Below, piece by piece: positions 36,649-46,300 of a stretch of DNA of 64,000 nucleotides. The notes below the pieces were generated by a model, which had not been told where the DNA came from, ran no database searches, and was given only the letters and a program-made list of their open reading frames with translations. Position numbers and translations under genes: made by a program. Each line of letters begins with the position of its first letter. Position 1 is the first letter of the stretch. The DNA comes from Collinsella sp. (GTDB lineage: Bacteria; Actinomycetota; Coriobacteriia; Coriobacteriales; Coriobacteriaceae), in the NCBI GenBank assembly GCA_019419525.1, contig DXZU01000021.1, positions 49,251 to 113,250 of the forward strand, given 5' to 3'.

Positions 36649-38214
36649 CTAATTCACCTCGCTTGTCTTGGTCTGGGAACTGAACACCATGCGGTAGAGA
36701 GGAGCCTCGTGGAGCTCTTCGACGCTCTGGTTCAAAACGACGGACGTTGCATCCTCGACGCCGCTCGTGATGGCGACCGGGGTGGCGATACCGAACCACA
36801 TGACCACGATCGCGAGGGCGATCTCGGGGATGATCATGAGGGCGGGCACCTCGTGGCGCTTCATGCCCTCGGGCGCCTTGCCGAAGATGGACTTGAGCGC
36901 GATGCCGGTAAGGGCAAAGTACACGCCGGTGAGGCCAATGGCCACGAGCACGACCACCCAGATGGGACCGGACTGGACGCCGGCCACGAAGGTGAGGAAC
37001 TCGGAGATGAACAGGGCGAACGGCGGGAAGGCGGCGAGCGCGAGCAGGGCGATGATGGTGAGCGCTGCCGTGACGGGAGCGATCTCGACGACGCCCTTGA
37101 TCTTGTTCAGGTCGCGGGTGTGGTAGATGTGCTGGATGTTACCGGCCATGCAGAAGGCGAGCGCCTTCGTGAAACCGTGGAAGATGCAGTGCAGCAGGCA
37201 GGCGGCGATACCGAGCGGACCACCGATACCCAGGCACAGCGCGACCACGCCGACGTTGTCGACGGAGGAGTACGCGAAGCGGCGCTTGATATCGTCCTGC
37301 TTAAAGATGCACAGGGCGGCCACCAGGATGGACAGCGTGCCCAGGATGAGCAGGAGCGTACGCGGATAGGTGTCGCCCACCGTGATGATGGACAGGGAGT
37401 AGAAGCGGATGATCACCAGCATGGCGCACTTGAGCAGCACGCCCGAGAGCAGCGCGGAGACCGGGCTCGGAGCCTGGGAGTGCGCGTCGGGCAGCCAAGT
37501 GTGCATGGGGAACAGGCCCGCCTTGGTGCCGAAGCCGATGACGATGAACGCGAACGCGAGGCGCACGAGCATCGGGTCGAACTGGTCGGCGTAGGGCATG
37601 ATGGAGGTGAGGAAGGCTGCCTCATGCGCGTTGGGCATGATATCGGCGGCGTTCGCGTAGATGAGCAGCGTGCCGAACAGGCCGAAGGCCACGCCGGCGG
37701 TGCAGACCATCGCGTACTTCCAAGACGCCTCGAGCGCCTGCTTGTTCTTGTAGATGCCCACGAGGAACACGGTCGACAACGTGGTGGCCTCGACCGCCGC
37801 CCAGGTGAGGATGATGTTGTTGGACAGGCAGGCGAGCAGCATCGTGAAAACGAACAGGCTAAACAGCGCGTAGTACTGCTTGGTGCGCTCGGCCGGCATG
37901 GTCTTCTCCTCGATATCGATCTTGATATAGGAGATGGAGTACACGCCGGTGATGAACCCGATGATGCCTACCAGAAGGACGAAGATCGACGAGAGCGAAT
38001 CGAGATGGAGCCACAGGCCCAAAGCGTCGATATTCTGCCCGCTCGAGAGCATGGTTCCCGCGGTGACGACCGAAAGGACGAGGGTCGCCGCGACGGAGAT
38101 GGTGTTGAGCCCCGCAAAGACGCTGTAGGACGTCGTCTTGGGGAGCGCAGCCATAATCAGGGAGAACACGAGGGGACAAGCGAGCAGGGCGACCGTCAGC
38201 ATTGAAACATCCAT
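36649..38214 (-). CDS. hyfF: Membrane antiporter-like subunit HyfF (NuoN/M-like)
   Basis: Proton-channel-type membrane subunit of the Hyf complex, absent from the smaller Hyc complex. The 521-residue multi-helix protein has the conserved HTWLPDAHSQAPSPVSALLSG region around residue 225, with Lys in the preceding GFGTKAGLFP, and KRRFAYSSVDNVG further on. The C-terminus ends in a soluble tail. It starts 3 nt after hyfE and ends 4 nt before hyfG. Like the other antiporter-like subunits it is presumed to move protons, but no direct proof is available from sequence. Confidence 0.9.
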   Translation of the reverse strand: MDVSMLTVALLACPLVFSLIMAALPKTTSYSVFAGLNTISVAATLVLSVVTAGTMLSSGQNIDALGLWLHLDSLSSIFVLLVGIIGFITGVYSISYIKIDIEEKTMPAERTKQYYALFSLFVFTMLLACLSNNIILTWAAVEATTLSTVFLVGIYKNKQALEASWKYAMVCTAGVAFGLFGTLLIYANAADIMPNAHEAAFLTSIMPYADQFDPMLVRLAFAFIVIGFGTKAGLFPMHTWLPDAHSQAPSPVSALLSGVLLKCAMLVIIRFYSLSIITVGDTYPRTLLLILGTLSILVAALCIFKQDDIKRRFAYSSVDNVGVVALCLGIGGPLGIAACLLHCIFHGFTKALAFCMAGNIQHIYHTRDLNKIKGVVEIAPVTAALTIIALLALAAFPPFALFISEFLTFVAGVQSGPIWVVVLVAIGLTGVYFALTGIALKSIFGKAPEGMKRHEVPALMIIPEIALAIVVMWFGIATPVAITSGVEDATSVVLNQSVEELHEAPLYRMVFSSQTKTSEVN

Positions 38215-38217
38215 GGC

Positions 38218-38871
38218 CTACCCCTTCAATTCGGTCAGGTCGTGGGAGTCGAGCGACTTGGTGTCGTTCCAGATCCTCACGACGACGGCGGACATGATGA
38301 TGACGGCGAAAATGGCGTCGGTGGCGATGCCGATCTCGATGATCTCGGGGGCCGTGGGCGCGAGCAGGGCGAGCGTCACGTGGCTACCGTTCTCCATAAG
38401 GCAGTACCCGAAGATTTGCTTGAGGATGTTGCGCTGGGAGATGATGCACGTGAGGCCGACGAAGAAGTGCGCGAAGCTGATGGCGAGGGCCGGAGTAGCC
38501 ACCTCAGCGGTGGGCAGGCTCAGGCGCGTGACCACCGCGAAGCAGATGGCCACCTCCAGACCGGTGAGGATGATGGTCCAGGCCGGCTTGATGGAGGAGG
38601 TCAGCGTGCTATCGGCAGGCGAACCCATCTTTTTGTAGGCACGGTTGAGAATGAACGGAACGAGGATCACCTTGGTGACGAAGGCCGACGCGGCCCACAT
38701 GAGAAGCTCGGTGGCACCGGTGGTGAGGCCCAGGGTGAGCAGCACGCCCACCAGGACAACCGACTGGATCGCGTACCACTTAATGGCGGACGGGATGGTC
38801 TTCGAGACGACCACCATGGTGGAGGTCACGATCAGAAGACCGCCCAGGATATTGACTAACGAATAACCCAT
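38218..38871 (-). CDS. hyfE: Membrane subunit HyfE (NuoK/MrpC-related)
   Basis: Small membrane subunit of the seven-membrane-protein type hydrogenase. The 217-residue protein has about six hydrophobic helices and the features of the HyfE family: a central KMGSPADSTLTSS loop, HFFVGLTCIISQRNILKQI and GYCLMENGSH. The ATG at 38871 follows the hyfD stop by 10 nt. Its length matches E. coli HyfE (216). It distinguishes this operon from the hyc type, which lacks HyfD, HyfE and HyfF. Confidence 0.9.
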   Translation of the reverse strand: MGYSLVNILGGLLIVTSTMVVVSKTIPSAIKWYAIQSVVLVGVLLTLGLTTGATELLMWAASAFVTKVILVPFILNRAYKKMGSPADSTLTSSIKPAWTIILTGLEVAICFAVVTRLSLPTAEVATPALAISFAHFFVGLTCIISQRNILKQIFGYCLMENGSHVTLALLAPTAPEIIEIGIATDAIFAVIIMSAVVVRIWNDTKSLDSHDLTELKG

Positions 38872-38881
38872 GTCCTACCTC

Positions 38882-40339
38882 CTAACCCATCCAACTAGAG
38901 GACAGAGGACCGGCGACGACGACCATGATCATGAGGACGACGAACACGAACGCCATGGCGCGCGGAAGGGGCTGGCCGGCGGCCACGGTCTCGCTCGGCT
39001 CACCGGGCAGGACCTTACCCATCCAACGCAGGAACCATGCGAAGGTGGCGACGGTCTCGACGACCATGACGCACACGAGGACGAAGATGACCGTGTTGGA
39101 AGCACCAACCGCGAAGCCACCGGAAATAATCTGGAACTTGGAGAAGAACGTGCTCATGGGGGGCACGCCGGCGATAGCGGTCGCGGCGACCGCGAAGCCC
39201 ACGCCCGTGACCGGGTACTTCTTCATGAGGCCCTGGATCTTGGGCAACATACGGGTTCCCAGCGTGAAGCTGAGGGAGCCGGCGATGAGGAAGAACAGGG
39301 TCTTGGTGAACGCGTGGTTGAAGATGTGCTCGACGGCGCCGTTGAACGCCATCTGGCTTCCGAACACGGAGAGGCCCAGGCCGAAGAACACGTAGGCGAG
39401 CTGCGCGATCGTCGAGAAGGCGAGCAGGCGCTTCATATCCTTCTGGGGCAGGTACATGAGGAAGCCGAAGAGCATGGTCACGACGGCGTCGATGATGGCG
39501 ACCCAACCGACGATCTCGGGGATATCGCCGGCACTCGCAAGAGCGCGGGCGAACACGCACACGCCGACCTTCACCATGGACGCGCCATGGAGGTAGGCGG
39601 AAACGGGCGTGGGGGCCTCCATTGCGGAGGGCAGCCACATGTAGAGCGGGAACTGGGCGGACTTGGCCCAAGCGGCGAACAGGATGAGCAGCAGCACGAC
39701 GGTCTTCATACCGGAATCGAGCTGGGAGATCGCGCTCAGCGCGAACGTGCCGGTTCCGGCGAACAGGAAGGCCGCGCCGATGTAGAGTCCCAGAGCGCCG
39801 ATATGGGTGATGATGAGCGCCTTCATACCGGCCTTCTTGGCCGTGGGCGTCATGTAGTAGCTGATGAGGCCCCAGGAGCACACGCCGGTGATCTCGAAGA
39901 AAACGAGCTGGCCGACGATGGTGGAGCTGTAGGCGAGACCGGCCATGGCGCCGATGAACGTGGAGAAGTACACGTAGAAGCGGCGACGGGGCGCGCCGGG
40001 ATGCTCCTTGTTCTTATCGCTCATGTACGGGAACGAATAGATGACGACGAGCAGGCCGATAGCGACGAACGCGGGTGCGAGCAGCGTGCTCATCCGGTCG
40101 AATATGAAGCCCATGACCAAGGTCTGGCCCATACTCGCCCAGGTTACATCGACCGCGTTCATGCCGTTTCCGGCAAACGTCGCGGCCAAGCCAACGGAAG
40201 CGACCGTGGCGATGCCGCCGGCAAAGGCGCAGATCCATTTAGCGTAGGGACGCGGCAGCATGACGATGAGCAGGGAGCCCAGCATGGGGACGGCGATCGC
40301 CACCATGGCAAAGAGGGACAAGCTCGATTCGATTGACAT
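38882..40339 (-). CDS. hyfD: Membrane antiporter-like subunit HyfD (NuoL/M-like)
   Basis: A second antiporter-like subunit. The 485-residue protein has a Glu in the transmembrane segment QLVFFEITGVCSW (near residue 150), the loop FPLYMWLPSAMEAPTPVSAYLHG near residue 230 and KRLLAFSTIAQLAY near residue 305, all typical of proton-pumping Nuo-like proteins. It follows hyfC by 16 nt and precedes hyfE by 10 nt. The length fits E. coli HyfD (479). Confidence 0.9.
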   Translation of the reverse strand: MSIESSLSLFAMVAIAVPMLGSLLIVMLPRPYAKWICAFAGGIATVASVGLAATFAGNGMNAVDVTWASMGQTLVMGFIFDRMSTLLAPAFVAIGLLVVIYSFPYMSDKNKEHPGAPRRRFYVYFSTFIGAMAGLAYSSTIVGQLVFFEITGVCSWGLISYYMTPTAKKAGMKALIITHIGALGLYIGAAFLFAGTGTFALSAISQLDSGMKTVVLLLILFAAWAKSAQFPLYMWLPSAMEAPTPVSAYLHGASMVKVGVCVFARALASAGDIPEIVGWVAIIDAVVTMLFGFLMYLPQKDMKRLLAFSTIAQLAYVFFGLGLSVFGSQMAFNGAVEHIFNHAFTKTLFFLIAGSLSFTLGTRMLPKIQGLMKKYPVTGVGFAVAATAIAGVPPMSTFFSKFQIISGGFAVGASNTVIFVLVCVMVVETVATFAWFLRWMGKVLPGEPSETVAAGQPLPRAMAFVFVVLMIMVVVAGPLSSSWMG

Positions 40340-40355
40340 AGTTTCTCCCTTCTCC

Positions 40356-41279
40356 CTACACGCCTACGACGACGAAGACGAACGCGAGGACCGCGATGCC
40401 GACGACGGCCCAGGTCTGGTTACCGAGCACCTTGAAGCGCGAACGGGAAACGGAGTTCTCGAGCACGCCGCAGACAACGAAATCGACCAGGCACTTGACA
40501 AGGAAGACGACGGCGCCCACGAGAGCGGTGACGCCGATGGTCGCGGGCTCTCCCCAGGGGATGAAGATGGAGGTGAACCAAGCGACGACCACGACCTGCT
40601 TCATGCCCATGGCGAGCTTCATCATGGCCAGGGACGGGCCGGAGAGCTCGGCGAGCGGGCCCTCCTGGAGCTCCTGCTCGGCTTCGGCCTGATCGAACGG
40701 AAGCTTGCCGAGCTCCATATAGCAGGCGGCCGCGAAGGCGACGCCGGCGAGGATGACGGCGACGACGCTCGAGACGTTGCCCGTAACGATGTGCTGACCC
40801 ATGGTCGCAATGTCCGTGGAGCCGCACACGATGGCGACGGTAAACAGCGCGATGAGCATGGACGGCTCGATGAGCACACTCATGAGGAGCTCGCGGATAC
40901 CGCCGAAGCCCGCGTAGGCGTTGGAGGAATCCACGCCGGACAGCGCGAAGAAGAAGCGGGACAGCGCGAGCGCGTACATGATGGTGATGGCGTCACCAAA
41001 GACGGGCATGGGGCTCTCGAGCGTGAACATGGGCAGGCCCATGGCGAGCATGAACGACACCGCGAGGAACAGCGGCGGCATGATGCGCAGCACGAAGCTC
41101 GAGTCGGAACTCACGGACTCGGGACGCGCCATGAGCTTCGCGAGGTCCCGGTAATCCTGAAGGATGGACGGACCGCGGCGATTGTGCATCTTCGCGCGAA
41201 TCACACGGGCGAGGCCGGAGAAGAAGGGCGCGACCAGCATGACCACGAGGCCCTGCGCTATCGCAAGAACGATGTTCAT
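40356..41279 (-). CDS. hyfC: Membrane anchor subunit HyfC (NuoH-like)
   Basis: NuoH-type membrane subunit that docks the hydrophilic arm. The 307-residue, eight-helix-type protein carries the conserved loop RRGPSILQDYRDLAKLM near residue 35, an acidic stretch (FDQAEAEQELQEGPLAE) near residue 205 and a GF(G/A)G-type loop NAYAGFGGIRELLMS. It lies between hyfB and hyfD with 17 and 16 nt gaps. HycD in the Hyc complex is its closest relative. Confidence 0.92.
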   Translation of the reverse strand: MNIVLAIAQGLVVMLVAPFFSGLARVIRAKMHNRRGPSILQDYRDLAKLMARPESVSSDSSFVLRIMPPLFLAVSFMLAMGLPMFTLESPMPVFGDAITIMYALALSRFFFALSGVDSSNAYAGFGGIRELLMSVLIEPSMLIALFTVAIVCGSTDIATMGQHIVTGNVSSVVAVILAGVAFAAACYMELGKLPFDQAEAEQELQEGPLAELSGPSLAMMKLAMGMKQVVVVAWFTSIFIPWGEPATIGVTALVGAVVFLVKCLVDFVVCGVLENSVSRSRFKVLGNQTWAVVGIAVLAFVFVVVGV

Positions 41280-41296
41280 AATATCCTCTCCCCTCT

Positions 41297-43315
41297 CTAG
41301 ACCATGACCACGGCGAGCACGAGGAAGACCACGAGCGCCGCGACGATGTAGCAGATGTATACGGAGTAGTTGCCGCCCTCGATCTTGGAGGCGAGGCCGG
41401 CCAGCTTATCGGCACCCTCGCTCGGTGCATCGACCAGGAAGCGGTCGGGCAGGGGCTCAACGCCCTGGGCGACACCGGTGAGCTTCTGGAACACGTGCGC
41501 GATGGACCAGCAGATCTTGGTGCATACCTCGCGCAGGGTGTAGAGCGGGCCCATGAAGAGCTCTACGTCTGACGCGAAGCTCGTGGCGACGACGGGCATG
41601 TGCTCGTTGGGCTCGTAGCCGCACGCCCAAGGGTCGGTCTTCTTAGCGGGGGCCTTGGCGCCGAGGCAGGACCTCAACACGAACGCGAGGCCGGTGAGGA
41701 CCACGAGCGCGATGGCGATCGCGGGGGTGGAGGTGGCGGCACCGGAAATCTCGTTCACCAGAGACACGCCCGAGGTGGCTGTGATGGCAGAGCCGGCAAG
41801 CACGCTCTGGGCGACGTCGCCCAGAACCGGGGCGATGACGGGAGAGCCGATTCCCAGCACCACACAGATGGCCGCGAGGAGCATCTGCGAGAACAACATC
41901 GGAGCCGGGGACTCCTTGGCGTTCGCGGCCTCCTGGGAACGAGGGCTGCTCGCGAACGAGACGCCGTAGGCCTTCACGAAGCACGTGACGGCCAGGGCAC
42001 CGGTGATGGCGAGGGCGGCCGCAGAGGCGACGGCGAACACCATGACGACCGGGTCGGAGAGCGTCGAGATGTTGAACAGGGACTGGTAGGTGAACCACTC
42101 GGAAACGAAGCCGTTGAGCGGCGGGATAGCCGAGATGGCAAGGGCACCGATGAGGAAGCAGACGGCCGTGACCGGCATACGGCGGAACAGGCCGCCCATC
42201 TTCTCCATGTTGCGCGTACCCGTGGCATAGAGCAGGGAGCCCGCGCCGAGGAACAGCTCGCCCTTGAACATGGCGTGGTTGAGCGTGTGGTAGAGGGCGG
42301 CCATGAGCGCGATCGTCGCGATGACGTCGTTGCCCAGGGCGTGCGCCGTCATGGACGCGCCGACACCGAGCAAGATGATGCCGATGTTCTCGACGGAGTG
42401 GTAGGCCAGCAGGCGCTTAATGTCGTGCTCGTGGAGGGCGTAGACGACGCCCAGGACCGACGAGATGGATCCGAAGACCAGGACCATGAGGCCCCACCAG
42501 AGCTGGACGCCCGAACCCGCGAGCAGGTCGAGACCGACCTTGAGGATTCCCAGGATGCCGATCTTGATCATGCCGCCGGACATGAGGGCGGACACGTTGG
42601 ACGGCGCCTCGGGGTGCGCCTGGGGCAGCCAGGAGTGCAGCGGGATGATACCGGCCTTTGCGCCGAATCCGAAGAACGCGAGGACGAAGCACGCGGAGGA
42701 GACGGCGGGTCCAAAGTCATGCGTACGGAAATCACTGAAGCTGAAGGAACCGCCCACGCCGTTGGTCATGAGCAGGAAGCTCGCCATGATAAGGACAAAG
42801 CCCACGTGCGCGATGACGAAGTAGAGCCAACCGCCCCTAATGGAGTTCTTGTTCTCCTCGATAACGACAAGGAAGTAGCTCGTAAGGGACATGAGCTCAA
42901 AGGCGACCAGGAACCAGAACACGTTGTCGGCGGTGATGACGAGCATCATCGAGGCGACGAAGGTGTTCATGAAGAAACCGGCGCGCCCGACCTTGCCCGG
43001 GTACTCATCGAAGTAGGACAGACCGTAGATGAAGCCCGCAAAGGCGAGGATTGAGATGAGGACCACGATCAGGCCCGCAAGGCCGTTGAGCAAGAGCTCG
43101 AGACGGGCGAACGGGAAAAAGAAGACCGTGTTGAGGGACGAAACGTCGCCAAGCACGGCCTCGAGGCCCGCGATGAACGAAAGCACCGCCGCGACGGCGC
43201 CGATCAGGCAGCCGGCGGTCTTGGCGGCGTTATCGGCCTTGATCAGCAGAACCGAGGCGAGCGCACCGATGCACGAGACGGCAAGCGATGCGATAAACAG
43301 CGTCATGCTATCCAT
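41297..43315 (-). CDS. hyfB: Membrane antiporter-like subunit HyfB (HycC-like)
   Basis: The largest membrane subunit, with 672 residues, the same length as E. coli HyfB. A NuoL-like core has EENKNSIRGG, PLHSWLPQAHPEAPSNVSALMSGG near residue 230 and IKRLLAYHSVENIGI near residue 305. The C-terminal 200 residues extend beyond the core and end in a transmembrane helix with a preceding soluble loop (DPWACGYEPNEHMPVV), as in HycC. Its ATG lies inside the last codons of hyfA (8-nt overlap), so translation is coupled. Confidence 0.92.
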   Translation of the reverse strand: MDSMTLFIASLAVSCIGALASVLLIKADNAAKTAGCLIGAVAAVLSFIAGLEAVLGDVSSLNTVFFFPFARLELLLNGLAGLIVVLISILAFAGFIYGLSYFDEYPGKVGRAGFFMNTFVASMMLVITADNVFWFLVAFELMSLTSYFLVVIEENKNSIRGGWLYFVIAHVGFVLIMASFLLMTNGVGGSFSFSDFRTHDFGPAVSSACFVLAFFGFGAKAGIIPLHSWLPQAHPEAPSNVSALMSGGMIKIGILGILKVGLDLLAGSGVQLWWGLMVLVFGSISSVLGVVYALHEHDIKRLLAYHSVENIGIILLGVGASMTAHALGNDVIATIALMAALYHTLNHAMFKGELFLGAGSLLYATGTRNMEKMGGLFRRMPVTAVCFLIGALAISAIPPLNGFVSEWFTYQSLFNISTLSDPVVMVFAVASAAALAITGALAVTCFVKAYGVSFASSPRSQEAANAKESPAPMLFSQMLLAAICVVLGIGSPVIAPVLGDVAQSVLAGSAITATSGVSLVNEISGAATSTPAIAIALVVLTGLAFVLRSCLGAKAPAKKTDPWACGYEPNEHMPVVATSFASDVELFMGPLYTLREVCTKICWSIAHVFQKLTGVAQGVEPLPDRFLVDAPSEGADKLAGLASKIEGGNYSVYICYIVAALVVFLVLAVVMV

Positions 43316-43925
43316 TGTTTACGCTCCCTTCTGCTTTCTCGGACAGGCCCTGGGCCACAGCGGTAACGTCGACGACTGGACCGTTTTCGATCGAGCGCAG
43401 GCGCTTGGCCTCGTCGAGCTCGCGATCGGCCGCGCCGCCCATGACGGTCAGCGCCTTGGTGGGGCACGCCGCCACACAATGCGGGCCGTCCGGATCGAAG
43501 GCACACAGGTCGCACTTGACGGCGCAGGTGTACTGGCCAGGAGCCCACGTAAGCAGGCTGCTCAGGGACTTAGGATACGAAGGCGTCGGGTCGCACATGC
43601 CTGCGACACCGGCGATAGACGTGCCATCGGGATGGATGGCTCCGAAGGGGCACGCGATGGCGCACAGCCTGCACCCGATGCACTCCTGCTCCTTGACGTG
43701 GATGCGATCGCCATCGTGCTCGATGGCATTCACCGGGCAAACCTCGGCGCAGGGAGCACCCTCGCAATGGTGGCAGGCAAGGGCGGCCGAAATACCGCCG
43801 GTCTTCACGAGCGCCAGGCGCGGCGTATCCTGAAGACCCTGCATCCGGTGGGCGTCGGCACAGGCGGACTGGCATGTTCCGCAGCCGATGCACCTCTCCG
43901 GGTTGATGTCGATGAAGCGGTTCAT
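43308..43925 (-). CDS. hyfA: Iron-sulfur subunit HyfA
   Basis: Ferredoxin-type electron carrier of the Hyf complex, likely the contact to formate dehydrogenase. The 205-residue protein has four [4Fe-4S] motifs: CIGCGTCQSAC, CHHCEGAPCAEVCP, CIGCRLCAIACP and CDLCAFDPDGPHCVAACP. The start at 43925 (MNRFID) has AAAGGAAG upstream; a GTG two codons earlier is possible. It is the first hyf gene, 78 nt after fdhF, with a strong hairpin in that gap. It is a paralog of the HydN protein at 46301. Confidence 0.92.
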   Translation of the reverse strand: MNRFIDINPERCIGCGTCQSACADAHRMQGLQDTPRLALVKTGGISAALACHHCEGAPCAEVCPVNAIEHDGDRIHVKEQECIGCRLCAIACPFGAIHPDGTSIAGVAGMCDPTPSYPKSLSSLLTWAPGQYTCAVKCDLCAFDPDGPHCVAACPTKALTVMGGAADRELDEAKRLRSIENGPVVDVTAVAQGLSEKAEGSVNNG

Positions 43926-43947
43926 CCCCACTTCCTTTCAAAATAAC

Positions 43948-43982
43948 GGGCCGGGCTCCCGAACGTACGGGACGCCCGGCCC
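43948..43982 (-). terminator. Strong hairpin between fdhF and hyfA
   Basis: GGGCCGGGCGTCCCG pairs with CGGGAGCCCGGCCC across a 6-nt loop with one internal mismatch. The minus strand continues GTTATTTTG, a weak T tract. It probably reduces rather than blocks readthrough into hyfA, or protects mRNA ends. Confidence 0.6.
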
Positions 43983-44003
43983 AAAAAGCCAACGAGAACG
44001 GGA

Positions 44004-46226
44004 CTACACGATTTGGTTCACGTGCGTCTCGTCGTCGAACTTGGCGGCGCCAGGCTCAACGTCCTGGGGAGCAGCGGCGTCCACCAGAGCCTGCTTGAGC
44101 TCGGTGTACTGACGCTCTACCTCGCCCTCTGCCCAAACCTGGTCGGCAATGGCGTCGACCTGGCAGGCGGAGAACTTGTCCTCGGGCGTATGCGAGACCG
44201 GGTCGACCTTGTGAATGGTCAGCTCGTTGCACTTGCCGATCCACCACTGGTAGGTCATGTAGACCGTGCCCTTATTGATGCGATCGCTCACGTCGGCGCG
44301 GCTGTATACCTGGCCGCGGCGGCTATGAATCGAGACGATGTCGCCGTTCTTGATGCCGCGCGCCTGGGCGTCCGCGGGATTCATGCGGACAAAGCCGGGC
44401 TCGTCGGCGAGCAGCGCCAGCGTCTTGCAGTTGCCGGTCATCGAGCGGCAGCTGTAGTGACCGACCTCGCGGACGGTGCACAGAATGAGCGGGTACTCAT
44501 CGTCGGGAAGCTCGGAGGGCGCCTCCCAGTCGTGCGCCATCAGGTTGGCGCGGCCGTCCTTGGTGGTGAACTTGCCACCAGCGAACATGTCGGGCGTACC
44601 GTGGTCGTTCACATCGGTGCTCTTGACCGGCCACTGGGCGTAACCGCCCTCGGGAGCCATCTTCTCGTAGGTCGCGCCCACAAAGTTGGGGCACAGGCTA
44701 ATGCACTCGTTCCAGATCTGCTCGGTGTTGTCGTAGTGCATGGGATAGCCCATACGCGTGGACAGGTCCGCGAAGATCTCCCAGTCGTGGCGGCACTCGC
44801 CCTTGGGCGGAACAGCCGCGTCAAAGTGCTGGAAGCTACGGTCGGATGCGGTAAAGACACCCTCGTGCTCGCCCCAAGAGGTAGCGGGCAGGATGACGTC
44901 GGCGAGCATGGTCGTCTGCGTCATAAAGATGTCCTGGCAAATGAACAGATCCAGCTCGGAGAGCGTCTTGCGCATACCGGCCGAATCGGGCTCGGTCTGC
45001 ACCGGGTCCTCGCCGTAGTTGTAGAAGCAGTGCACCTTGCCCTCGTCGACCAGGTGGCCCAGGTCGGTGAGCTTGTAGCCCTCCTCGAGCGGGAGCTTTT
45101 CCTCGGGCACGCCCCAAGCCTTTGCAAACTTGGCGCGCACGGCGGGGTCGGTGACTTTCTGGTAGCCAGGGTACAGGTTAGGCAGCATGCCCATATCGCA
45201 GGAGCCCTGGACGTTGTTCTGACCACGCACGGGCGCGAGGCCGGAATTGGGTTTGCCGATCTGGCCGGCAACGCAGGCGATGGAGGCGATGGTGTGCACC
45301 GTCTTCAGGTTCTGCTTCTGCTGGCATACGCCCATGCCCCAGCCAATGATGGCGGAGGGCTTCGCCGTGGCGTACATCTCGGCAGCTTGGTGGATCAACG
45401 CGGGCTCGACACCCGTGATGTCCTGTACGGATTCGGGAGTGTAGTTCTTGATGGTCTCCCACCACTCGTCAAAGCCGTTCGTGTGCTCGGCGACGAATTC
45501 CTTGTCGTAGAGGCCATCGTTGACCAAGCAGTTGGCAAAGGCGTTGAGGAACGCGACGTTGCAACCGTTCTTGATCGGAAGGTAGAGATCGGCGATACGC
45601 GCGGTTTCGATATGGCGCGGGTCGGCGACGATGATCTTGCAACCCTTTTCTTTGGCTCGCACGATACGCCTTGCGACGATGGGGTGCGAATCGGCAGGGT
45701 TATAGCCGAAGAGGAAAATGCAGCCCGCATCCTCCATACCGGGGATGGAGCATGACATGCAACCTGAACCAACCGTGTCCATCAGACCGAGGACAGTAGG
45801 GCCGTGTCAAGTACGGGCGCAGTTGTCTACGCTGTGGGTGCCGATGCACGCACGCGTAAACTTCTGCATGACGTAGTTCGCCTCATTGCCGCCGCCTCGC
45901 GAAGAGCCGGTGGTCATGACAGCGTTAGGACCATATTCGTCAATTATGGCCTGCATCTTAGATGCGGTGAAATCCAGTGCCTCGTCCCAGCTTACGCGCT
46001 CAAGATCCGCGCCCTTGGTGCGGCGGATCATCGGGTGCAGTACGCGAGGAGTCAAGATCTTGGTGTCGTTGATGAAGTCGTAGCCGCTCATGCCCTTAAG
46101 GCACAGCTCGCTCTGGTTGGTGATGCCGTTGAGCGGTTCGGTACCCACGACCTGGCCGTTTTGGACCAAGAGGTTAAACTGGCAACCGGCGCCGCAGTAC
46201 GGGCAGATCACTTTATGCTTCTCCAT
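44004..46226 (-). CDS. fdhF: Formate dehydrogenase FdhF, selenoprotein (UGA at codon 140)
   Basis: Molybdenum bis-MGD formate dehydrogenase of the formate hydrogenlyase complex, oxidising formate to CO2 and passing electrons to HydN/HyfA. An in-frame TGA at 45807-45809 separates two open frames that together read 740 codons. The TGA is codon 140 and lies in DNCART-U-HGPTVLG, exactly where E. coli FdhF has selenocysteine 140. The N-terminal [4Fe-4S] site is CPYCGAGC plus LCLKG. The remaining domains match FdhF to the end (YMTYQWWIGKCNEL). The start at 46226 has AAGGAGGG upstream. A SECIS hairpin follows the TGA. hydN lies upstream and hyfA downstream on one transcript. Confidence 0.96.
45777..45794 (-). 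promoter_or_regulatory. Bacterial SECIS hairpin in fdhF
   Basis: Directly after the UGA and 12 nt of linker, GUCCUC pairs with GAUGGAC (one bulged U), presenting apical loop GGUCU. The UGA-to-loop distance is 18 nt, and both the loop and the bulged U are those of the E. coli fdhF SECIS, the SelB binding site. Confidence 0.9.
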
Positions 46227-46300
46227 GACACCCTCCTTCCTTTCTCTGCTACCGAATGCTCGGTACGTATTTGACAATCATTGGGCCTGTCGCCCGACGC

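Noticed and set aside
36643..38205. 520-codon acidic frame on the plus strand
   Set aside because: Antisense of hyfF; composition dominated by Asp, Glu, Arg and His as expected from a reversed membrane protein gene.
44004..46226. fdhF as a pseudogene or two genes
   Set aside because: The stop is TGA at the known Sec position with a SECIS hairpin, and selA, selB, selC and selD are present.
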